This document shows, in pieces, positions 32,046 through 37,494 of a DNA stretch of 37,494 nucleotides. The notes beneath the pieces were generated by a model. It did not search any database. It was not told the origin of the DNA and worked only from the letters and a program-made list of their open reading frames with translations. Each line of letters opens with the position of its first letter. Position 1 is the stretch's first letter. The translations under genes and the position numbers were made by a program. Source of the stretch: JAKQHY01 sp034429475 (GTDB taxonomy: Bacteria > Chloroflexota > Anaerolineae > B4-G1 > SLSP01); contig DAOUGD010000150.1 in NCBI GenBank assembly GCA_034429475.1, positions 1 through 37,494 of the forward strand, given 5' to 3'.

Positions 32046-33773
32046 CTACTCGATAGAGATAATGTAGGGATAATGAGGTTGGAGTCCCTCAACCATCTCA
32101 AATTCTAAGTCAGGGTATGCTTCCATCAGTTCATCGGTCAACGCCTGGGCCTGTTCCGGGCTGACCCCTTCGCCATAATACAACGTGACCAGCTCGCGGT
32201 CTTCCAGGTCGGCCTCGGCCAAAAGCCAGCTCACGGCCTCCTCAAACGAGCGAGTATCCACCACCAACTCGCCATCCAACAGACCAATCGCATCCCCCTC
32301 ACGCACTTCAACGCCGTTCAACTCGACGTCCCGCGTGGCCCAGGTGATCTCGCCTGTAACTACTTCTTTGAATGCCTCTGACATCACGGCCACATTCGTC
32401 TCCAGTGAGACGTTCTGATCCAGCGCCAACAACGCGGCTACACCCTGGGGAATCGTGCGGGTAGGCAACACCACGGCTTCTTTTTGACAGACCTCAGCAG
32501 CTTGCCGGGCCGCCAGGAAGATGTTCTTGTTGTTGGGGAGAATGATGACTTTGTCGGCGGGGACACGTTCAACCGCCTCCAAAATCTGGGCAGTGCTGGG
32601 ATTCATCGTTTGCCCCCCCTCCACTACGGTCACAGTTCCCAGGCTGCGGAATACGTTCGCCAGTCCGGCGCCGGTCGCCACCACAACGGCGCCGATGTTC
32701 ACCGTTTTGTCTTCGAGAAACGCCGCCGGGGTTCCCGGCCCTGTCTGTGCGGCGGACGGCATTTCACGTCCCGCGATGAATTCCTGGTACTGCGCCTGCA
32801 TATCCTCAATGACCACATCCCGCAAAGACCCTAACTTCGCCCCATAGCTGATGGGAATACCGGGATCGGCCACATGGACATGGACCTTAATCGTAGAAGG
32901 GTCGCCCACGGTCAGCGGGCAATCCCCCATTTTCTCAATGGCGGCGCGGGCTTCCTCCACATTCATGTTTTGGCCGATGACAATGAACTGCACATCATAA
33001 GGATAATTGCTATCAAATTCGATATGTTCCATCATGGCATGAGTCTGCAACGCTGGCTGTGGTGACAAAATTTCCGGGGTGGCCGCCTGAGCCACAGGGC
33101 CAGTTTCGACTACCGAAAGTCCCTGCAAATGACGCCACATTCCTTCTAAAATCACCAATAACCCCTGCCCGCCGGAATCTACTACGCCGGCCTGACGGAG
33201 CACCGGCAGCAAAGTAGGTGTGCGCGCCACAGAAGACTGAGCGCGCTGCACCATCCGCCCAAACAACACCCGTAGATCGCGTGTTTCCTGCGCTGCGGCG
33301 AACGTTTCCTCCGCGACTTCACGCACCACCGTCAGAATGGTGCCCTCCACAGGTTTCACCACCCCTTTGTACGCCGTTTCGGCGGCGCTGTGCATCGCTG
33401 CGACCATATCTTCGGCCCGCAGGTGTAACTTGTCATCCAGACTGCGGGCAAAGCCGCGCCAGATCTGGGAAAGGATGACGCCTGAATTGCCCCGCGCCCC
33501 CATCAATGCGCCATGGGCCATCTTACTTGCCATCCGGCCGACCAATGGCTCCTGTATATGCGCAATCTCATCCCAGGCTGAGGTCATCGTCAACGTCATA
33601 TTTGTCCCCGTATCTCCATCCGGCACCGGAAAAACATTCAGAGCATTCACTGCCGCCTGATGCCGGCGCAGCCACATCAAAGCTGCCGATACCAGCAGCT
33701 TGAAGTCATTGCCGTCCAACGTATAAATAGGCTCTCCTACCAATTCCCCCACCCGATCCTCCCTAACCCACAT
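32046..33773 (-). CDS. fakA: Fatty acid kinase catalytic subunit FakA (DAK2/YloV family)
   Basis: 575 aa from ATG at 33773, overlapping the Asp23 stop by 11 nt. A GTG at 33752 with GGGAGG upstream is an equally good start. The DAK2 kinase domain (about 20-215) has NALNVFPVPDGDTGTNM, whose Asp residues bind the nucleotide metal, then ARGNSGVILSQI and VVDSGGQGLLVIL. A central domain (about 240-330) and a C-terminal DegV-like domain (about 360-575, VVATGAGL, LPNNKNI, LYYGEGV) complete the YloV layout. FakA phosphorylates FakB-bound fatty acids, giving acyl-phosphate for phospholipid synthesis. Two FakB-like genes follow directly. Confidence 0.95.
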   Translation of the reverse strand: MWVREDRVGELVGEPIYTLDGNDFKLLVSAALMWLRRHQAAVNALNVFPVPDGDTGTNMTLTMTSAWDEIAHIQEPLVGRMASKMAHGALMGARGNSGVILSQIWRGFARSLDDKLHLRAEDMVAAMHSAAETAYKGVVKPVEGTILTVVREVAEETFAAAQETRDLRVLFGRMVQRAQSSVARTPTLLPVLRQAGVVDSGGQGLLVILEGMWRHLQGLSVVETGPVAQAATPEILSPQPALQTHAMMEHIEFDSNYPYDVQFIVIGQNMNVEEARAAIEKMGDCPLTVGDPSTIKVHVHVADPGIPISYGAKLGSLRDVVIEDMQAQYQEFIAGREMPSAAQTGPGTPAAFLEDKTVNIGAVVVATGAGLANVFRSLGTVTVVEGGQTMNPSTAQILEAVERVPADKVIILPNNKNIFLAARQAAEVCQKEAVVLPTRTIPQGVAALLALDQNVSLETNVAVMSEAFKEVVTGEITWATRDVELNGVEVREGDAIGLLDGELVVDTRSFEEAVSWLLAEADLEDRELVTLYYGEGVSPEQAQALTDELMEAYPDLEFEMVEGLQPHYPYIISIE

Positions 33774-34119
33774 CACTAACCCGGAGTGCTTGAATATGCA
33801 CGTTGACCGTGGCTACCGGTAATTCCAGGGCCTTCTCAACCTGATACTTTACTACATGTTTAATACTTTCGGCAACCGAGGACACACGTGTACCATATTC
33901 TACCACTACATATAGGTCAATTCCAATCTCGCCCTCATGCACCACCACCTCCACCCCGCGCTTGCGATCCGTCGAAAGAATATCGGCCAACCCTGTAGCG
34001 AAATTTTTCGGTACAGTTCCCACCACCCCATAACAAGTCAGGACAGCCTCACTCACGATGGAAGCAATCGCCGCCGGCGCTACTTCTATTTTACCGCGTG
34101 TGCGGAGTTTATCACTCAT
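33763..34119 (-). CDS. Asp23/Gls24 family protein (YloU-like)
   Basis: 118 aa from ATG at 34119; the longer frame upstream covers the divergent promoter and rpmB and is not coding. GAGGAGG precedes the ATG. Asp23 fold: GKIEVAPAAIASIVSEAVLT, GVVGTVPKN, GVEVVVHEGEIGIDLYVVVE, YGTRVSSVAESIKHVVKYQ and a terminal ATVNVHIQALRVSD. In Bacillus the YloU paralogue precedes yloV (fakA) in the same way. The overlap with fakA indicates coupled translation. First gene of the operon that runs to 26830. Confidence 0.93.
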   Translation of the reverse strand: MSDKLRTRGKIEVAPAAIASIVSEAVLTCYGVVGTVPKNFATGLADILSTDRKRGVEVVVHEGEIGIDLYVVVEYGTRVSSVAESIKHVVKYQVEKALELPVATVNVHIQALRVSDVG

Positions 34120-34136
34120 TCTAACCTCCTCATCAG

Positions 34137-34165
34137 TTGCGTCTTTCACCCTTTGTGGTATGATA
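34137..34165 (+). promoter_or_regulatory. rpmB promoter with symmetric -10 element
   Basis: TTGCGT (34137-34142), a 16-nt spacer and TATGAT (34159-34164) with an upstream TGG (extended -10). The core GGTATGATACC (34157-34167) is an inverted repeat around its central G. The opposite strand therefore reads TATCAT at the same place, a possible -10 for the divergent asp23-fakA operon. Confidence 0.65.
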
Positions 34166-34197
34166 CCCCCGTTATTGAGATAAAAGAGGTGAAAATT

Positions 34198-34383
34198 ATG
34201 GCAAAGTGTGAAATCTGTGGTAAAAGCCCTATGTTTGGTCACAATGTAAGTCACTCCAAGCGAGCGACTAACCGTATCTTCCGCGCCAACATTCAGCGCA
34301 AACGGTTGCTTATTGATGGTAAGATGCGGCGGGTTCAAATCTGCACCCGGTGTTTGCGCACCTTGTCGCGCGACCAGCAATAG
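34198..34383 (+). CDS. rpmB: 50S ribosomal protein L28
   Basis: 61 aa from ATG at 34198; upstream in-frame codons are spacer sequence. AAGAGGTGA provides the ribosome site. The protein begins MAKCEICGKSPMFGHNVSHS and carries two Cys pairs (CEIC, CTRC) of a zinc-binding L28. It is divergent from asp23-fakA, the same arrangement as rpmB and yloU in Bacillus. A terminator follows. Confidence 0.97.
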   Translation: MAKCEICGKSPMFGHNVSHSKRATNRIFRANIQRKRLLIDGKMRRVQICTRCLRTLSRDQQ

Positions 34384-34411
34384 GCTTTAAAATTGTAACC
34401 TCTCATAAAAT

Positions 34412-34443
34412 GGCCCCGTTCTACCATGAACGGGGCTGTTTTG
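34412..34443. terminator. Bidirectional terminator between rpmB and rpe
   Basis: GGCCCCGTTC (34412-34421) and GAACGGGGCT (34428-34437) form a 10-bp stem with loop TACCAT. The plus strand continues GTTTTGTT and the minus strand ATTTTAT, so it can serve both convergent genes. Confidence 0.85.
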
Positions 34444-34449
34444 TTACTT

Positions 34450-35115
34450 TTATTCTCGAACCACACGGCGCAACGCTGCCACCGCCAGGGTCACATCGGG
34501 GGCGTCAAAGATAGCCGTGCCAGCCACTAACATATCGGCGCCAGCGTGTACGACCAACGGCGCGGTAGTTACATTGATTCCGCCGTCCACCGACAACCAG
34601 GCGGAACTCCCCGCAGCATCCAACATGCGCCGCACGGCGGCAATTTTCGCCAACATTTCCGGAATGAATGTCTGTCCCCCAAAGCCGGGATTGACCGTCA
34701 TCACCAGGATTAAATCCACCAAAGATATGACATACTCCAACACTAAAGCCGACGTGCCGGGATTCAACGCCACACCAGCGCGCACACCGGTGCTGTGGAT
34801 TTGCTGCAAAGTCCGATGCCAATGCCCCGGCGTCTCTGGATGAATCGTTAGAATGTCGGCGCCCGCTTCGGCAAAGGCCTCCACAAAATTCTCCGGCTTT
34901 TCAATCATCAAGTGAACGTCCAGTGGTAACGAGGTGATCCGACGCACCGCACTGACGACCAATGCCCCCACCGTAATATTGGGAACAAAATGTCCATCCA
35001 TCACATCTATGTGAATCACATCAGCGCCGGCAGCCTCAGCGCGCCGCACCTCATCCCCCAACATGGTGAAATCAGCGGAAAGTATTGAAGGGGCAATGCG
35101 TATTTGAGCGTCCAT
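34450..35115 (-). CDS. rpe: Ribulose-phosphate 3-epimerase
   Basis: 221 aa. TIM barrel with IAPSILSADFTMLGDEV, metal ligands in HIDVMDGHFVPN and HLMIEKPE, VMTVNPGFGGQTFIP, and SVDGGIN with the second catalytic Asp. It interconverts ribulose 5-phosphate and xylulose 5-phosphate in the pentose phosphate pathway. No Shine-Dalgarno is visible before the ATG, and the likely -10 ends only 9 nt upstream, so the transcript may be nearly leaderless. It neighbours rpmB and the RpiR-type regulator. Confidence 0.96.
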   Translation of the reverse strand: MDAQIRIAPSILSADFTMLGDEVRRAEAAGADVIHIDVMDGHFVPNITVGALVVSAVRRITSLPLDVHLMIEKPENFVEAFAEAGADILTIHPETPGHWHRTLQQIHSTGVRAGVALNPGTSALVLEYVISLVDLILVMTVNPGFGGQTFIPEMLAKIAAVRRMLDAAGSSAWLSVDGGINVTTAPLVVHAGADMLVAGTAIFDAPDVTLAVAALRRVVRE

Positions 35116-35124
35116 AGCTCAGCT

Positions 35125-35152
35125 ATGATACAACGGATGAGGAAAAAGGCAA
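35125..35152 (-). promoter_or_regulatory. Promoter of rpe
   Basis: On the minus strand TTGCCT (35147-35152), a 16-nt spacer, then TATCAT (35125-35130). Transcription would start about 3-5 nt before the rpe ATG at 35115. Confidence 0.5.
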
Positions 35153-35205
35153 CCACTTGTCGGGCATGAACGGCCAATCTGCCCCAAAACAACAGCATTA
35201 AAAAA

Positions 35206-35226
35206 ACGTTACAGAACCATTAACGT
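35206..35226. promoter_or_regulatory. Candidate operator between rpe and the RpiR-type gene
   Basis: ACGTTA (35206-35211), 9 nt, TAACGT (35221-35226), a perfect 6-bp inverted repeat. It lies 13 nt upstream of the -35 of the regulator gene and about 54 nt upstream of the rpe -35, a suitable place for autoregulation. Confidence 0.4.
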
Positions 35227-35239
35227 ATGCCTAGCAGTA

Positions 35240-35268
35240 TTGACACACATCTCGGCAAATGGTATCAT
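35240..35268 (+). promoter_or_regulatory. Promoter of the RpiR-type regulator gene
   Basis: TTGACA (35240-35245), a 17-nt spacer and TATCAT (35263-35268), with TGG before the -10. The leader to the ATG at 35338 is about 60 nt and ends in AAGGAGGT. Confidence 0.8.
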
Positions 35269-35337
35269 TGAACATAGTTGAGAGTTTTGCAAAGTTTCAA
35301 TTTTTCTATGAAAATCCAATGATCTAAGGAGGTCAGT

Positions 35338-36225
35338 ATGTTTCGTGACAAGATCCAGGCAAGATACGAAGAGCTTTCCCCGCGCTTTCGCACCCTGGCA
35401 GATTTCATCTTGGAAAACACCCTCGATGTTGGTTTCCTAACAGCTACAGAATTGGCCCGGCGAGTGGGAGTTGATCCGGCTACCGTGGTGCGTTTTTCGC
35501 AAGAATTGGGGTATTCCGGCTACCGGGAGTTATCCCGCGAAATCAAACGATACATCAATCAACAACTAGCCCTGCGCTACCAAAAGGAAACCCCTGAGGC
35601 CGAAGGACTGCCGGCCAAAATTGCCCTCTTTACTGACGAATTGACCGATCGTATCCTCGGGATGAAAACGGATGTTGGACAAATTGCGGTGGTCGCTGAA
35701 AAGATTTACCAGGCCGAACGTATCTTCATCACGAGCACCAGCGAGGGATACGGCGTGGCATCGCTTTGGAGCACTTACCTCAGCCTGCTGGGTATGGAAG
35801 CCTACACCGTTCAGTCCGATCCGGCGCGCGCCGCGCTCCTGTTGCGTGACATATCCGAGGCGGATGTTCTGGTAGCCCTCTCCCTTGGGCTGGGGCCAGG
35901 TATCGAAGTAGGGCACTTGTTGAGTGCAGTCCAGGCCAAGAACATCCCCACCATCTCACTTACCACCAGCCCTACCCTTCTGCCGGCGCGTCAGGCCGAT
36001 TATAACCTGGTGGTTCCTTCCAAAACTTCCGCAGGCTACCCTTCTTTCGATACGTTGATGGCCCTGCTCTCCATCTTGTGGCAAGCCTTACTGGCCATTA
36101 ACGAACAAAAAGCGCACCAGGAAGTAAAAACTACCGTCGGCGCGCTCAACAGCCTGGTCGATCAACAAAACAAAGTACCTTCTTATGATGTGGCCGCATT
36201 GCTGCGACTATGGGATCAGAAGTAG
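35338..36225 (+). CDS. RpiR/MurR family transcriptional regulator
   Basis: 295 aa. The N-terminal HTH_6 domain (about 1-77) includes LRTLADFILEN-like FRTLADFILE, LTATELARRVGVDPATVVRF and SQELGYSGYRELSREIK. A SIS sugar-phosphate isomerase fold follows (about 110-245, IFITSTSEGYGVAS, VLVALSLGLGPG, TISLTTSP). RpiR regulators sense phosphosugars. The adjacent divergent rpe and the shared spacer suggest a pentose-phosphate signal (inference); no sugar transporter is near. AAGGAGGT precedes the ATG. Confidence 0.94.
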   Translation: MFRDKIQARYEELSPRFRTLADFILENTLDVGFLTATELARRVGVDPATVVRFSQELGYSGYRELSREIKRYINQQLALRYQKETPEAEGLPAKIALFTDELTDRILGMKTDVGQIAVVAEKIYQAERIFITSTSEGYGVASLWSTYLSLLGMEAYTVQSDPARAALLLRDISEADVLVALSLGLGPGIEVGHLLSAVQAKNIPTISLTTSPTLLPARQADYNLVVPSKTSAGYPSFDTLMALLSILWQALLAINEQKAHQEVKTTVGALNSLVDQQNKVPSYDVAALLRLWDQK

Positions 36226-36241
36226 TTTTCAATTCCCTCTC

Positions 36242-36284
36242 AACACAAGCGGGGATGGTGATGACCATCCCCGCCTGTGTTATT
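36242..36284. terminator. Hairpin between convergent genes
   Basis: GCGGGGATGGT (36249-36259) and ACCATCCCCGC (36264-36274) form a perfect 11-bp stem, extended by ACACA/TGTGT outside one bulge. The plus strand continues TGTGTTATTTAT. It probably terminates the regulator gene; the T-run is weak. Confidence 0.7.
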
Positions 36285-36295
36285 TATGTGCAATA

Positions 36296-37297
36296 CTACA
36301 GACCACTCCCAGAAAGCGGTAGTTCCTCAAAAGAACGCGGCCACTTCAAGGCATAATAGTCCACGTAATCTTCTAAGCCCATTTGCCACAATCCATCCAC
36401 ATGGGCACCGATATGTTCATGATACATCACATCGGCCCCTAACTCTATTAATGTATCCCGCAGTTTGACAGTTGAGACTCGCGCCCAATCTGTATTACCG
36501 GCGTCCAAATAGAAACGCAAACCTGATATATCCTCCTTCACCAGTAAGAAAGGATCATACTGAGGAAGCGGGCGGTTCAACGACAAGGCCGGGCTGTGCG
36601 CCCCCACAATGCCGAAGATATCCTGATGTCGCAGAGCGATTTCCAATGACCATACGCCCCCGCGCGAAATTCCACCCACGGCTCGTCCCGCCGGGTTGCG
36701 CCAGGTAGAATAAGTTTCATCAATCAACGGGACCAGCTCATCAACGATCATCCCCTCGAATGAGCGAGCGCCACCGCTGGAATCTACATACAAACCATTC
36801 TCACTCACTCCGGGCATCACAATAATGAATGGACCTACCAAATTGCGTACTATCCAATCATCCACCAACTCGTCAATGCCAATCAGGTCCCAATGACTCT
36901 CATCCATAGGCCAGCCATGGAAAAGATACAAGACGGGGAACTGCCTGTTGTGGTATTGGTCGTAACAGGGAGGTAAATGCACCCGATAATGCACTTCCTC
37001 ACTCATTGCTTGGCTTGTGAGGGTTCCATCCTCAGTACGACCATGCAAATAGGGACACACTAACGGCAATAGAGTTGGCGTCGGGGTCGCCGTCGCAGGA
37101 ATTTGCGTGGGCGTGGGCGTCAGTCGAGGAGTTGCGGCAACAAAAGTTGGCCTCGGTAAGAGAGCAGCAGTGGCGGCGGGAGACTCCGACGAAGAGGCAG
37201 AGGAGGCGGCCACACCCACACCGGCATCCACCATCTGACATCCCACTAAAACTATACTGAGGATAATCAATAATAACGGTAAGATAAATTTATTCAC
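36296..37297 (-). CDS. Lipoprotein esterase (alpha/beta hydrolase, esterase D-like)
   Basis: 333 aa from a GTG at 37297. A lipobox LVGC (Cys20) ends the signal peptide, so it is a surface lipoprotein. A Ser/Thr/Pro linker with TPTPT runs (about 30-78) precedes the hydrolase domain (about 95-315): VLYLFHGWPMDESHW (oxyanion region), nucleophile Ser in GGISRGGVWS, Asp in YLDAGNTDWA, His in HIGAHVDGLW. Family members cleave ester bonds of feruloyl, siderophore or S-formylglutathione substrates; the substrate here is unknown. The Pro/Thr linker is like that of the kinase at the other end of the window. Confidence 0.92.
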   Translation of the reverse strand: MNKFILPLLLIILSIVLVGCQMVDAGVGVAASSASSSESPAATAALLPRPTFVAATPRLTPTPTQIPATATPTPTLLPLVCPYLHGRTEDGTLTSQAMSEEVHYRVHLPPCYDQYHNRQFPVLYLFHGWPMDESHWDLIGIDELVDDWIVRNLVGPFIIVMPGVSENGLYVDSSGGARSFEGMIVDELVPLIDETYSTWRNPAGRAVGGISRGGVWSLEIALRHQDIFGIVGAHSPALSLNRPLPQYDPFLLVKEDISGLRFYLDAGNTDWARVSTVKLRDTLIELGADVMYHEHIGAHVDGLWQMGLEDYVDYYALKWPRSFEELPLSGSGL

Positions 37298-37365
37298 GTC
37301 TCGTCGCTCTTCACAAACATCACACTAAGTTTAGCATTTCCAGTCAATCCGTCAAGAGTTACGAG

Positions 37366-37388
37366 TCTTTAAAACAGGACGAAGTTCC
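37366..37388 (-). terminator. Possible terminator of the rRNA operon
   Basis: On the minus strand AGGA, loop ACTTCG, TCCT is followed by GTTTTAA, right after the 5S 3' end. The stem has only 4 bp, so the call is weak. Confidence 0.35.
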
Positions 37389-37494
37389 TTGGCAATGACC
37401 TACTCTCCCAGAGGGCTGCCCCTCCAGTACCATCGGCGCTGGCGGACTTAACTGCCGGGTTCGAGATGGAACCGGGTGTACCTCCGCCGCTCCA
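37389..37494 (-). rRNA. rrf: 5S rRNA, 5' end cut by the window edge
   Basis: On the minus strand the sequence contains the conserved 5S blocks CCCGGTTCCATCTCGAACCC (loop B/C), AGTTAAG and GGGAGAGTAGGTC near the 3' end. About 106 nt are present; the first roughly 10 nt are outside the window. The 16S and 23S genes should lie beyond 37494. The 3' end position is accurate to a few bases. Confidence 0.95.

Noticed and set aside
34320..34345. tRNA T-arm-like sequence (GGTTCAAATC)
   Set aside because: It lies inside rpmB and no acceptor or anticodon arms can be drawn around it.

Overview
The window looks like a chromosomal segment of a Chloroflexota bacterium, probably of the Anaerolineae/Caldilineae type. 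Reasons: a PknB-type kinase with a long Pro/Thr linker and a C-terminal SH3b domain; an effector-associated-domain protein fused to a formylglycine-synthase-like domain; secreted proteins ending in a YLPLVM-like tail; tandem DegV genes beside fakA; and many short intergenic inverted repeats of a kind I associate with such genomes. The assignment is inference from gene content. No taxonomic marker other than ribosomal protein genes and a partial 5S rRNA is present.

Layout. Positions 1-4.5 kb are visibly more AT-rich than what follows. They hold the tail of a possible transposase, then a tightly spaced two-gene module: an EAD-FGE-like protein and a membrane Ser/Thr kinase with TPR-like repeats and an extracytoplasmic SH3b region. 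On the minus strand, 4.6-6.9 kb carries a small conserved hypothetical gene, a PemK/MazF-type toxin-antitoxin pair and a GH29 alpha-L-fucosidase. From 6.9 to 11.7 kb (plus) come a repeat-rich spacer with a MITE-like element, a DUF937 gene, tldE-tldD and folE. From 11.7 to 16.3 kb (minus) are two secreted proteases: a subtilase and a large M6-type protein whose zinc motif lacks the first histidine.

Positions 16.5-22.4 kb (plus) form a signalling cluster: a NarL/LiaS-type histidine kinase with an unassigned C-terminal domain, an SPFH protein without a membrane segment, a UlaG-like metallo-hydrolase, a LuxR-type response regulator, and a membrane-anchored beta-lactamase-fold protein that has lost its SxxK catalytic pair. 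Most gaps in this cluster are filled by short phrase-like repeats that end just upstream of Shine-Dalgarno sites. A minus-strand gene for a cyclic 2,3-diphosphoglycerate synthetase-like GTPase follows.

Positions 23.9-35.1 kb form a housekeeping block, almost all minus strand, made of two operons. One is rpmF-fabD-fabG-asp23-nusB, with a near-consensus promoter and a clear terminator. The other is asp23-fakA-degV-degV-recG-coaD-(DivIVA-like), ending at a terminator that contains its last stop codon. rpmB is divergent from the second operon across a symmetric -10 element, and rpe lies beyond rpmB. The order strongly resembles the rpe-rpmB-yloU-yloV-recG-fabD-fabG region and the yqhY-nusB pair of Bacillus. 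It ties fatty-acid kinase (FakA with two FakB-like DegV proteins) to fatty-acid synthesis genes. The window closes with an RpiR-family regulator, a lipoprotein esterase and the 3' part of a 5S rRNA gene on the minus strand, the end of an rRNA operon that continues past the window.
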